A stretch of DNA of 64,000 nt from an uncultured Helicobacter sp. Its GTDB lineage: Bacteria > Campylobacterota > Campylobacteria > Campylobacterales > Helicobacteraceae. Under the pieces are notes generated by a model, which saw only the letters and a program-made list of their open reading frames with translations, had not been told where the DNA came from and made no database searches. Of the stretch, positions 53,830 through 62,595 are shown piece by piece. The stretch lies in the NCBI RefSeq assembly GCF_937906905.1, contig NZ_CALERY010000002.1:186001-250000 (forward strand). Direction: 5' to 3'. The stretch's first letter is position 1. Each line of letters starts with the position of its first letter. The position numbers were made by a program, and so were the translations under genes.

Positions 53830-55155
53830 ATGAAAGTGCCACTTACCCTACGATTTCTCTTGCCACTACTCCTACTTGCCCCTTGTATCTCTCTCTATGC
53901 CAAATCCTTAGAATCCACCGCCAGTGCCACTAGCGCAGAAGAAGCCAAGAGTGCCGCGCTTGATGAACTCTCCCAGAGTATCATCGTGCAAGTAAAAGCC
54001 CGCCATGAAATCACCCAATCCCAGCACCAAAAGCCAGAATCCAGCGATACAGAAGAGACTCTAAGTCATATTAGCCACATCACCCTAGAATCTAGCGCGC
54101 AGTTTATCCAGCCCAAAATCACCTACAAAAAACTCTCCAAACACTCCTACCAAGCCCATATTCTCATTGATGACCCAGCACCCTATAAAGCTGCGATAGA
54201 AAAGCTTAGCACCCAAATAGATGCCCTAAGCATTGGTATAGAGTCGCCTATCACCCAGCGCGACTTGAAAGACAGAATCTACAAGCTCGAAAACATCATC
54301 ACCATGTATAGGCAATACACAGCCTACGCACTCGTGCTAGAAGCTATGGACGAGCGCGTAGAGCATGCACCACGCGAGAGTCTAGGATATTTTGCTAGCA
54401 AATACGCCGCGCTTGACCCCAAGATGTTTGAAAAGACACCCGAACAAAGAGCCAAAGAACAAGCCCCTGCAACTTCTCAAGCAAGCATATCCTATCGCCT
54501 TCTCCCAGGCTATGACTCCAGCACTGCGCTTCTGCACGCTATCAAGGAAAATAACGCTGATGGCGTGTATTCTGCGCTCAAACATAAACTCAACCCTAAT
54601 TTGCTTGATGACTATGGCACACCCTTATTGATCCTAGCGATTGAAAATCCAAAGCTTACTGCGCTGCTGCTGGAGTTTGGAGCTGATCCAGAAGAGCCTG
54701 ACAATGAAGGCTACACGCCTCTGCTCTACGCCATAAACCAAACCGATATGCAAAAGACCTGCCGCTCTATCCGCGCGCTCCTAGAGCACGGAGCCAGCCC
54801 AAACCACAGCGCGGAAATTGATGGTAAAACACAAATCCCACTGCTAGAGTTCTACCGCAAGTTCTCCATGTCGCCAAATTTCGCAGGCAAATTCTGGGAA
54901 GATCAAGGCATATATTACTGCGATAAACGCGAGCTCATCGAGCTATTTATCGCCAAGGGTGCAGACATCAATGCCCGCGATGATAGAAATGCAAGCCTAC
55001 TAGGAGAGGTAGCACTATCTAGCGATCTTGATCTTGCGCGGCGGCTGCTGGATCTTGGCGCCAAGCCCAGCCCCCACTACGATCGCGCTAATACCAACAC
55101 CCCTGCGGGTAAAAGTATCCAAGCGCTGCTCGATCATGCCTACAATAGTAAGTGA
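53830..55155 (+). CDS. secreted LPP20-like/ankyrin protein
   Basis: A 441-residue protein with a clear signal peptide (about residues 1-24, ending SLYA). The first domain (25-140) resembles the LPP20 fold: repeated Ala/Ser/Glu helices and strands (AEEAKSAALDELSQSIIVQV, TYKKLSKHSYQAHILI). From about residue 225 there are ankyrin units: TALLHAIKENNADGVYSAL, TPLLILAIENPKLTALLL, GYTPLLYAINQTD and ELFIAKGADINARDDRN. It is probably periplasmic or surface-attached. AAGGAG precedes the ATG, and a -10-like TACACT is at 53756-53761. Function unknown. Confidence 0.75.
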   Translation: MKVPLTLRFLLPLLLLAPCISLYAKSLESTASATSAEEAKSAALDELSQSIIVQVKARHEITQSQHQKPESSDTEETLSHISHITLESSAQFIQPKITYKKLSKHSYQAHILIDDPAPYKAAIEKLSTQIDALSIGIESPITQRDLKDRIYKLENIITMYRQYTAYALVLEAMDERVEHAPRESLGYFASKYAALDPKMFEKTPEQRAKEQAPATSQASISYRLLPGYDSSTALLHAIKENNADGVYSALKHKLNPNLLDDYGTPLLILAIENPKLTALLLEFGADPEEPDNEGYTPLLYAINQTDMQKTCRSIRALLEHGASPNHSAEIDGKTQIPLLEFYRKFSMSPNFAGKFWEDQGIYYCDKRELIELFIAKGADINARDDRNASLLGEVALSSDLDLARRLLDLGAKPSPHYDRANTNTPAGKSIQALLDHAYNSK

Positions 55156-55190
55156 GCCATGTCAGCCATATCCCAAACCAAAGGAGTCTT

Positions 55191-55376
55191 ATGCGTTTTA
55201 TCACATACGCCAGAAAATCCATCATAAAGCCTATATTGCTGCGCTTTCTTAATGAGCGCCAGATCATCAAGCTCCACTTCATCTACAAGCGTAGCCCTGC
55301 GAAATCTCCGTATCAGCGCTTTTATCTGCGAGGTATGTTGCAGCAAATGCGTATGCGCACTAGGCATAGCACCTAA
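55191..55376 (+). CDS. small basic ORF coupled to a glycosyltransferase
   Basis: A 61-residue basic ORF starting MRFITYARKSIIKPILL, with AAAGGAG before the ATG. It stops six bases ahead of the glycosyltransferase ATG at 55382, which has no ribosome site of its own. It may therefore be a leader that couples translation to that gene, or the separated N-terminal part of it. No known family. Confidence 0.5.
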   Translation: MRFITYARKSIIKPILLRFLNERQIIKLHFIYKRSPAKSPYQRFYLRGMLQQMRMRTRHST

Positions 55377-55381
55377 ATTCC

Positions 55382-56296
55382 ATGGGGGGGGGGGATAACC
55401 AACTAACCACCCCAGAATCCACTCCATACGATCCGGATTCTCCTAGCTCCCAAAACTCCATTCAAAACCCCGCCCAAGCCAAATCTACAAACACAGAATC
55501 TAGCCCAAAGCAGACCAATCCCCCAGCACCATTAGCAGTATCGCTCACCTCTTTCCCCGCGCGCATAGGCTATCTTCACCACACACTCTACTCGCTTTTC
55601 ACCCAGAGTGATAGAGATTTCACCATAGCGCTTTTCCTAAGTGAGGAGGAGTTTCCCAAGCGGCGCCTCCCACTTATCCTGCGAGTGTTTGCGCGCCTTG
55701 GGCTGCTGCATATCCACTGGGTGCGCGAAAATCTCCGCGTGTATAATAAGCTATTCTACTCTTTCCAGACATACCCAGAGCATGCAATCATCACTATCGA
55801 TGATGATCAAATTTATGACTCGCAGCTCATTAAGCTTCTGCGCGCTTCCTATGCACGCTTTCCTACATGTATCCATACCAATTCATCTTACATTGAAGAG
55901 ATTGCCCACGCACTTGGAATCTCGCTTGAATACTACACCCCTATCATACAAGAATCCCGCCCACATATCGCACTCTCTTTTCTAGGGGTCTCTGGCACGC
56001 TCTATCCGCCTCATGCGTTTGATGAGCGCTTCTATGCTACCAAGCAGATTCTAGCGCTCTGCCCGCATGCTGATGATCTATGGTTTTTTATCATGAGTGT
56101 GCTAAATGATGTAGAAAAAGTGCTCATATCTGGCGCGCTGGGGCACTCTAGTGAGCCTGCTATCGCAGTATTTGAAAGCCCAAATCTCTGGGAAATCAAT
56201 GTCAGCCAAAACCAAAATGACTCCCAGCTCCAAGCTCTCCTAGCAGCCTATCCAGAAGCCAAGCAAAAGCTCCTAGACTCACTAGCTACATGCTAG
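55382..56296 (+). CDS. glycosyltransferase with poly-G at the start codon
   Basis: A 304-residue protein. Residues 1-50 are low-complexity (Gly, then Ser/Pro/Thr/Gln). The catalytic domain begins LAVSLTSFPARIGYLHHTL and has a TIDDDQIY triple-Asp motif (Asp140-142), as in a bacterial family of GT-A transferases that use metal and sugar nucleotide. The ATG runs straight into a G tract (11 G in all, 55384-55394). One G more or fewer would put the ATG out of frame with the enzyme, so it is probably phase-variable and ON here, if this ATG is used. The acceptor is unknown, probably surface glycan. Confidence 0.72.
   Translation: MGGGDNQLTTPESTPYDPDSPSSQNSIQNPAQAKSTNTESSPKQTNPPAPLAVSLTSFPARIGYLHHTLYSLFTQSDRDFTIALFLSEEEFPKRRLPLILRVFARLGLLHIHWVRENLRVYNKLFYSFQTYPEHAIITIDDDQIYDSQLIKLLRASYARFPTCIHTNSSYIEEIAHALGISLEYYTPIIQESRPHIALSFLGVSGTLYPPHAFDERFYATKQILALCPHADDLWFFIMSVLNDVEKVLISGALGHSSEPAIAVFESPNLWEINVSQNQNDSQLQALLAAYPEAKQKLLDSLATC
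55384..55394 (+). repeat. G11 tract overlapping a start codon
   Basis: Eleven G, the first being the third base of the ATG at 55382. The present length keeps the glycosyltransferase in frame with that ATG. Confidence 0.95.
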
Positions 56297-56342
56297 GAGT
56301 CTGCAATTTAGCCAGAGTGGGACAGCGCATTACAATCTAGCC

Positions 56343-57137
56343 CTAGATTGAGAAGTCGTAGTAACACACGCTCACCACAAACGAAAATCCAAAAAACTTC
56401 GGCTCGCCATACGCGCGCGCATTTACCCCGCGCAACACCACGAGTGGATAGGCGTAGCTCGCCTCGGCTTTGAGCCCAAAACCTCGCATGAGATTGACAA
56501 AAAGCCCTGCATTGAAATTCGCACCATGAATATTGTATTGATTAGGGTCGTTGGGGAAAGTAATATGCTGGAGGTTGTAGCTTATGCCGATACTTGGGAT
56601 CACATAGCGGGCGATAAGATAGCTCGCGCGCAAGCCAAAATTCAGCGAATAGTCTTGGGCTGCGACGCCATTGACATAGCCTCCTAGCATGAATGCGTTA
56701 CTTGAAGCCATCTCCCCAGAGCCTGCCCAGTGCAGCCCCCGCTCAAGCCCGAAAAACACTCCACGAGCCACACGCGAGAAGCTAGAATCTAAGGTAGATT
56801 GGCTGGCAGCGGGACTAGGCGCTGGGCTCGCGCTAGAATCTGGCGCGCGTAGGGTAATGCGTGGAGTGTGCAAATAATTTTGCGAGTAGCCTATGGAGAA
56901 AGAGCCATAGGAGCGCTTGGCGATACTAATGGGCTGATAAAGCTTGGTAAAAGAGAATGGGCTGCGGGAGGAATTAGAAGCGGGAAGTTGGGAGGAGGTG
57001 GATTTTGGAGTGGGGTCTGTGGTGGATTCTGCGGGGCTAGAATCTAGTGCGAGCGGGGTAGATTCTGCCACACTAGGCTTGGCATGTAAGACAAATGCTA
57101 GTAACAAAGCGCCCATCATCAAAATCACTCTAGCCAA
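56343..57137 (-). CDS. outer-membrane beta-barrel protein
   Basis: About 264 residues from TTG 57137, which has AAGGA seven bases upstream and opens a standard signal peptide (MARVILMMGALLLAFVLHAK). An in-frame ATG at 57161 would add eight charged residues. A Ser/Pro/Thr-rich linker follows, then alternating strands with aromatic ends (GSFSIGYSQNYL, FGLRASYLIARYVIPSIGISYN), finishing in VCYYDFSI, close to the aromatic C-terminal signal of barrel proteins. The exact family is not recognised. Confidence 0.65.
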   Translation of the reverse strand: MARVILMMGALLLAFVLHAKPSVAESTPLALDSSPAESTTDPTPKSTSSQLPASNSSRSPFSFTKLYQPISIAKRSYGSFSIGYSQNYLHTPRITLRAPDSSASPAPSPAASQSTLDSSFSRVARGVFFGLERGLHWAGSGEMASSNAFMLGGYVNGVAAQDYSLNFGLRASYLIARYVIPSIGISYNLQHITFPNDPNQYNIHGANFNAGLFVNLMRGFGLKAEASYAYPLVVLRGVNARAYGEPKFFGFSFVVSVCYYDFSI

Positions 57138-57205
57138 ATCACTATCCTTTAAACAATACATATAATGCTTATCTCAAATCATCGAGCACATCTTAAGATT
57201 TTGCG

Positions 57206-59050
57206 CTACAAGCTTTTCAAAATCCGCTCCAATACTTGCAAAAACTCCTCGAAGCTCCCAAGATCTAGCCGCTCTTTTGTCGAATGGGGATACAAAATTG
57301 TAGGACCAATACTTGCCATCGCCACAGGTGCTAACCCCATGGAGCAAAATCGCCCATAGAGTATCCCGCACTCTAGCCCCGCATGGATCTCGCCCACCTC
57401 TGTGTGCCGATGTGCAAATCCATCGATAATCGCGCGAAGATGTGGGTCATCATCAGCGAGCTGACGCTGCCAGGGTGAGTAGGAGTTGCTAATTGTAGCA
57501 GGATTTGGGCAATACGCCTGCGCAGTGTGGGCGATGTGCGTGCGCAAAGTCTCCATGAGAGCATCAGTATTGGCACGCGCTTTTAGTGTGAAAATAAGCG
57601 TGGGTATGGGGCTTTGAGTAGTAGATTCTGGTATAGATTGTGTGGAGCTAGATTCTTGGGCAAGGCATGTTGGGGTGGAACCTAAGGATTCTTGGACTGG
57701 GGCTTGATCCCGTGTAGAATCTAGCTCGGTGGTGTGGGCAAGCGCGATATTGAGCGAGCTTTGCACGATGTGTGATGAACGCGCATGCACACCATGTCCA
57801 AGTGTGGCGACAAACTCCGCGAGCCTGCCCAAATCCCAGCCCCAAAGCGCTCTGTGCTGGGGAGATAAAGTAGAATCTATTATAGATTCTGGCGCGCTAG
57901 ATTCTCGCAGGGACTCCGGGCTAGATTCTACACGCACGATAAAGCCTGCACTCCCATTGTCCTTGCTCCCATCAAGGAAAATCCGCCATTCATACTGCGC
58001 TATACCATCAGTATCTACAATGCTCGGTGCGGTGGATTCTATGCGATAGGGAGAATCCAGCCCAGAATCCCTATCAACCACATCAGCAGTGGATATAGGG
58101 GATTCATACAGGGGCGCGCTGGGAAGTGCGGAGAGAAGCATAGGCGGAAGTGAGGGAAGTGCGATTCTCGCACGAAGCCCCACGGCAATAGAGTTTGACT
58201 TCTCCCCAGCATGCAGGCTTAGAAGCTGGGGCTTCATAATATTGTAGAGTTTTTTATCTATATCTTCGTATATAACGCTAGATAGTTTAAAAAACTCTAC
58301 AATACTTGAAGCGATGTCTTTGTGGATATCCACCCCACTATGTCCCCCAATGAAGCCAAAGCTCTCCACACTAAGCACGACAAGTTCATTAGATTTTCCA
58401 GATTCTCGCGCTGGGATTGCATGTGTGAAGCTCTGTGTATGGGCAGTGTTTTCATAAGTGATTTCATGCGCTGGGATCTCGCACACTGCGTCAAATCCAC
58501 CAGCACAACCCACAATAATCTCGCCAAAAAATTCACTATCTAAATTTAACAAAAACGGCGCAGATATGGCTAGCTCGAGTGCATTTGCCCCGCAAAGCCC
58601 CACCTCCTCATCATTAGTAAAAAGCACCTCAAAATCCCCCACCCCCTGCTCCATGAGCCAGAGAATCGCCGCAATCGCTGCGCCATTATCTGCGCCAAGC
58701 GAAGAATCTCTAGCGCGTAAATACTGCCCATCATGCCAGAGCTCTAGAGGCTCTCCGTGCGCTGCTGCCCCTACGCCTACCATATCATAATGCGCTTGCA
58801 AACAAACCTTTGGGGCATGAGCTTTTTGGGAAGATTCTGGAGAGAAGGGCTCCGCACCAAAATCCTTGCCAAAATCCTGCCCCCAAGACCCCTCTCTCGC
58901 CCTATGTGCATAGATATTACCAGCACAATCTTTTTGCACAATATAGCCTAAGCGCACGCACTCTGCACAGAGAAACTCACCTAATGCTTGGGTGTGAAAT
59001 GAGCGGTGAGGGATATGACAAATCGCTTCAAAATACTCCAGTGCGCTCAT
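57206..59050 (-). CDS. pepD: aminoacyl-histidine dipeptidase (M20)
   Basis: A 614-residue di-zinc peptidase. Metal ligands and catalytic acids lie in LQAHYDMVG, SLGADNGAAI, TNDEEVGLCGA and the C-terminal HAGLECGILYGRF. GGHSG is present. It hydrolyses X-His dipeptides in the cytoplasm. E. coli PepD has about 485 residues. The excess is mostly two Ser/Glu/Thr-rich inserts (roughly residues 315-390 and 415-470), coded by sequence dense in CTAGAATC octamers. Its ATG overlaps the magIII stop (ATGA). Confidence 0.9.
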   Translation of the reverse strand: MSALEYFEAICHIPHRSFHTQALGEFLCAECVRLGYIVQKDCAGNIYAHRAREGSWGQDFGKDFGAEPFSPESSQKAHAPKVCLQAHYDMVGVGAAAHGEPLELWHDGQYLRARDSSLGADNGAAIAAILWLMEQGVGDFEVLFTNDEEVGLCGANALELAISAPFLLNLDSEFFGEIIVGCAGGFDAVCEIPAHEITYENTAHTQSFTHAIPARESGKSNELVVLSVESFGFIGGHSGVDIHKDIASSIVEFFKLSSVIYEDIDKKLYNIMKPQLLSLHAGEKSNSIAVGLRARIALPSLPPMLLSALPSAPLYESPISTADVVDRDSGLDSPYRIESTAPSIVDTDGIAQYEWRIFLDGSKDNGSAGFIVRVESSPESLRESSAPESIIDSTLSPQHRALWGWDLGRLAEFVATLGHGVHARSSHIVQSSLNIALAHTTELDSTRDQAPVQESLGSTPTCLAQESSSTQSIPESTTQSPIPTLIFTLKARANTDALMETLRTHIAHTAQAYCPNPATISNSYSPWQRQLADDDPHLRAIIDGFAHRHTEVGEIHAGLECGILYGRFCSMGLAPVAMASIGPTILYPHSTKERLDLGSFEEFLQVLERILKSL

Positions 59051-59754
59051 TTATCAAAGCTCCCAAAATCTACATCTAAAAGCCTTTGTATAGGAAGCTT
59101 TTGCTTACTAAACTCGACAATTTTCCCATGATAGCGCGCATAAATCTGTGCTAGCCCTATCTCACTATACGCCAAATCCCCATACAGCCCAGCAAGATCA
59201 CGCGTAGTAAGATTCATAAACCACTGCTGGATATCCTCGTAGGACTCCATCTCTCTGCCAAGTGCGCCAAGCAATCGTGCGCTATAACTATCTACGACCA
59301 TAATAGCCCTACCGCACGCATAGTTTAAGATAGAATCTGCGCTTTCAAATCCTATACCCTTGCGCGCAAGCAGCCATTCACGGCTCACTTCAAGCCCAAA
59401 TCGCTCAAAGCTCCCAAACTCTGCAAGGATATCTCGGGCGAGAGCGAGGATTCTGGTAGATTTTTGTCGGTAAAATCCACTAGGAATGATAAAAGACTCG
59501 ATAGAATTGCAGTTTGCAAGGTTTTGAAGGCTCTGCTCACTGGATTCTCCCCTACTAGAATTGGTGCAAACCAGAATCCCAGCGGTGCGTAGATTCTCCA
59601 ATGAGCGCTCGACATTTTCCCATTTGGTATTTTGGGTTAGGATCGCGCCTATAACTACATCAAAGCTTAGCGCTCTCTCCCACCACCATGGACTGGCATT
59701 CGCGAGAAGATCAAGGGATTTAAGCCTAGTGAGAAGAGAAATGCTATCAAGCAT
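59047..59754 (-). CDS. magIII: 3-methyladenine DNA glycosylase MagIII type
   Basis: A 235-residue helix-hairpin-helix glycosylase matching the H. pylori MagIII family (annotated there as endonuclease III-like). It begins MLDSISLLTRLKSLDLL and has SPWWWERALSFDVVIGAILTQN, the hairpin LLARKGIGFESADSIL and the catalytic Asp in MVVDSYSARLLG. It ends in a KIVEFSKQKL segment. There is no 4Fe-4S cysteine cluster, unlike true endonuclease III. It excises alkylated adenine in base-excision repair. ATG 59754 has AAGGA upstream; the frame extends 15 codons further without support. Confidence 0.9.
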   Translation of the reverse strand: MLDSISLLTRLKSLDLLANASPWWWERALSFDVVIGAILTQNTKWENVERSLENLRTAGILVCTNSSRGESSEQSLQNLANCNSIESFIIPSGFYRQKSTRILALARDILAEFGSFERFGLEVSREWLLARKGIGFESADSILNYACGRAIMVVDSYSARLLGALGREMESYEDIQQWFMNLTTRDLAGLYGDLAYSEIGLAQIYARYHGKIVEFSKQKLPIQRLLDVDFGSFDK

Positions 59755-59888
59755 ACTATGTCCTTGATGTGGATTGGTGCGCATGCTATTGTAGCACAAG
59801 CTCTAAAAGAGTAAAATGCCCGCACAATCGCGCGCTATCTACACCCAGAATCACAAAAGCCGCGGAATAAAGACAAGGGCACAGAGGT

Positions 59889-61208
59889 ATGTATATCGAT
59901 GAACTAGTGCTAGAGCGCTGTATGCAAAAAGCATGGGAATACCAAACTCTCACATTGCCAAACCCTGCTGTGGGTGCAGCTGTATATGATGAAAACCACG
60001 AAATCCTAAGCCTAGAGGCTCACCAGAAAGCTGGACTACCTCATGCCGAAGTGCTGGCACTATTTTGGGCATTTGTAGCACTCATAACGCGCGAGAATCA
60101 CACACAAAATCCGCAAAAAAAAGAGCGCGCGCTGCTTGCGCTTGCGCCACTTTGGGAGCAATTTCAGCAAGAGCAAAGGGGGTTTGGCGATGTAACGCTT
60201 GCTGACTTGCCCACAAACTCCGCGGCAATCCATGCGTTCTTATGCGCATGCCATGGGGGAAGATTCTCTGGCAAAACACTTATCCTAACACTTGAGCCCT
60301 GCAACCACACTGGGAAAACCCCACCTTGTGCCAAGCTCATTGCTGCGCTTGGACTTAAGCGTGTGCTTATCGCCGCGCGCGATGAGTGGGGGGAGAGTGC
60401 GGGAGGGGCAGCGAGGCTTGTGCGCGAGGGGCGAGAATCTGGGCATGAGATTTTGGTAGAGTTTTTTACTAATCCACACCTACTACAAAAAGCACAAGAT
60501 CTACTTTATCCATTTCTAGCATATCGGGAAAGTGGTGGGTTTTGTGTGTTTAAACTCGCTTCTAGGCTTAATGGTGATTATAAAAGTGGGCAGATTTCTG
60601 GGGAGAAATCGAGAGAATTTACGCACAATCAGCGTGCAGTAGCGGACAATATCATTATCTCTGGAGCAACCGCACGCGCAGATAGACCGCGGCTTGATAC
60701 ACGCTATGCAAGCAAAATCTATGGCTCACAGCTCCCAGATGTAGGGATTTTCACAACAAATCCTACAAACATCGATCGCTCTATGCCGCTTTTTGACGAA
60801 GCGTTTAATCGTGTGGTGCGCTTCTATGATGAGCGGGATTTTTTGGTGGATTTTGCCAAAGCTAGCCAGCCAAGCACCAGAGTGCAAACCCACCAGACTC
60901 CAGGCACTCCGCACATTTCAAGCACTTGCCATGCTCCACAAACACCATGTATTCAAGACCTGCATATCCAAGGCTTTCATATCATAGAGGGGGGATTTGG
61001 GCTTTTTCACACACTCTGCACTATCGAGCATTTTGCCACCATGCCAAAGCTCATGCTGCTTCATCTCTCCACCACACTTGCTGCGCATGGATTTTCCCCC
61101 ATGCGAGATATCCCCCTCTCTAGTTTCAGCGCAGAATCCATGACTCATTTCACCCTGCTGCACACAACCCAGCTAGGCGAGGACTTGCTCCTATGGCTCA
61201 AGCCTTGA
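59889..61208 (+). CDS. ribD: riboflavin biosynthesis deaminase/reductase RibD
   Basis: A 439-residue bifunctional protein. In the deaminase domain the zinc ligands lie in HAEVLA (about residue 53) and LEPCNHTGKTPPC (about residue 136). The gap between them is some 55 residues longer than in E. coli; H. pylori RibD also has an insert there. The reductase domain from about 215 has FKLASRLNGDYK and ISGATARADRPRLDTR. It carries out the second and third steps of riboflavin synthesis. Its 3' end overlaps the methyltransferase gene by 16 bases. A -10-like TAAAAT is at 59812-59817. Confidence 0.92.
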   Translation: MYIDELVLERCMQKAWEYQTLTLPNPAVGAAVYDENHEILSLEAHQKAGLPHAEVLALFWAFVALITRENHTQNPQKKERALLALAPLWEQFQQEQRGFGDVTLADLPTNSAAIHAFLCACHGGRFSGKTLILTLEPCNHTGKTPPCAKLIAALGLKRVLIAARDEWGESAGGAARLVREGRESGHEILVEFFTNPHLLQKAQDLLYPFLAYRESGGFCVFKLASRLNGDYKSGQISGEKSREFTHNQRAVADNIIISGATARADRPRLDTRYASKIYGSQLPDVGIFTTNPTNIDRSMPLFDEAFNRVVRFYDERDFLVDFAKASQPSTRVQTHQTPGTPHISSTCHAPQTPCIQDLHIQGFHIIEGGFGLFHTLCTIEHFATMPKLMLLHLSTTLAAHGFSPMRDIPLSSFSAESMTHFTLLHTTQLGEDLLLWLKP

Positions 61209-62191
61209 GATTCTACCAGCTCGCTGATGGCTATGCGTATAATAGCGATAGCTTATTGCTGCTGGATTTCGCGGCGAATTTTCTCTCTAGCACTCCTGCT
61301 AATCTACCTACAAATACCACTAAAAAGCACTTACAAACCCAGCATACCAAACCCCTAAAAAGACCTATGCGCGTGCTGGATATGGGCACAGGCTGCGGGA
61401 TTTTAGGGGTTGCTTGTGCGCTACATTTTGGCGCACAAGTCGTGGCAATCGAGCGTAACCCGACCATGGCATATCTTGCGACGATAAATGCGCGCACAAA
61501 TCTCCAAAATCTCCGCACACACTCCACGCAAACCACCACATATCGCGCCCAGCACATAGCACCCCATAGTAGCGATACAAGCAAATATCAAAGCGGATTT
61601 TGCGAGGTAGTTTGCGCAGATTTTTTAGATCCTGACATACCAAATACAGCACTCTCTATACTAAATCCTCCGCGAATGTCCAATCAAGATTCTAGGGCAG
61701 AATCTAGCACAAATATGGCACATACAGCTTCCACCACCAAGCCCCAGCGATTTGATACTCTTATCGCAAATCCACCTTTCTACCATGGTGGCACACTAGA
61801 ATCCACAAATACGCATCTAGCCCTAGCCCGCTATGAGCGCGCGCTCCCGCTACGAGCGTGGATACACCAGAGCAAACGCCTACTGACCCCGCGGGGAGAG
61901 CTGATTTTCTGCTACCAGGCAAGCGCACTGCCGCGCGTGCTAGAATCCCTGGAGCTTGAGGGCTTCACCTGCGAGCAGCTGCGTCTCATCTACCCGCTCA
62001 TCAATCGCAGCGCCAAGCTCGCCCTCCTCTATGCGCGGCTAGATTCTCGCGCCAAGCTCAACATTCTCCCCCCGCTCATCACGCATAATTCCCCAGAGCA
62101 AAGCGATTTCACACAAGAAGTCGCAAGCATTTATATGCGATACCCAACACATAGCATCAAAGTCTATGCCGATGATGTGGTGGAGACATAG
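61193..62191 (+). CDS. TrmN6-like N6-adenine methyltransferase
   Basis: A 332-residue class I methyltransferase. It starts FYQLADGYAYNSDSLLLLDF, then has the AdoMet motif LDMGTGCGILGVA and the catalytic LIANPPFYHGG (NPPF). This order and the N-terminal tyrosine-rich strand match the YfiC/TrmN6 family, which methylates A37 of tRNA(Val). A Ser/Thr-rich insert (about residues 130-185) separates motif I from NPPF and is dense in octamer copies. It overlaps ribD, so it is cotranscribed. Confidence 0.85.
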   Translation: MAQALRFYQLADGYAYNSDSLLLLDFAANFLSSTPANLPTNTTKKHLQTQHTKPLKRPMRVLDMGTGCGILGVACALHFGAQVVAIERNPTMAYLATINARTNLQNLRTHSTQTTTYRAQHIAPHSSDTSKYQSGFCEVVCADFLDPDIPNTALSILNPPRMSNQDSRAESSTNMAHTASTTKPQRFDTLIANPPFYHGGTLESTNTHLALARYERALPLRAWIHQSKRLLTPRGELIFCYQASALPRVLESLELEGFTCEQLRLIYPLINRSAKLALLYARLDSRAKLNILPPLITHNSPEQSDFTQEVASIYMRYPTHSIKVYADDVVET

Positions 62192-62595
62192 GGATTTGAT
62201 TTTGATTAGCTTTGCGCGATAAATGCGACTCTATGAATGAGCCACATAGCAGAATCTAAAAGCTAAGAATCTAGCGCAAAGTGGATTTTGGTGGCGATTG
62301 ACATACTCTTGCTTGGTGGATTACCCATTTGGGCTAAGGGCACGCCAAAAGTGGATTCTAGGGCGATAGATTCAGTCTTGGGATAACATTAGCGCGATTA
62401 TGGGCTTTTTGAGATAGTCATTACCACTTTAGGTAACTCCTATCCCAAAAAGCCCACTAAGCCTATCCACAATCCTTGGAATCTTTTTAAAACAATGTCT
62501 TTCTCTGTGTTGCAAATGGTGCTTGCGCCGCGTGGCAATGACAAAAAGCTAGAATCTAAGTAAAGCCAAGTCAGCGCGCTAGAGCCTGCTAGATT
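62192..62595. repeat. convergent gap with family A copy 3
   Basis: This 404-base gap between trmN6-like and the Sel1-like gene contains family A copy 3 (62369-62492) and a partial family C end (62516-62550, GTGCTTGCGCCGCGTGGCAAT). No gene is apparent. Confidence 0.7.
62369..62492. repeat. repeat family A, copy 3
   Basis: GATTCAGTCTTGGGATAACA begins it. The stem TGGGCTTTTTGAGATAG (62401-62417) pairs with CTATCCCAAAAAGCCCA (62440-62456), one mismatch, around TCATTACC-ACTTTA-GGTAACTC. The arms share little with copies 1 and 2, yet stay complementary. Confidence 0.83.

Noticed and set aside
59889..61208. A8 run (60115-60122) in ribD as a phase switch
   Set aside because: It encodes an ordinary lysine pair in an essential biosynthetic gene, and eight A is below the length usually taken as contingency.
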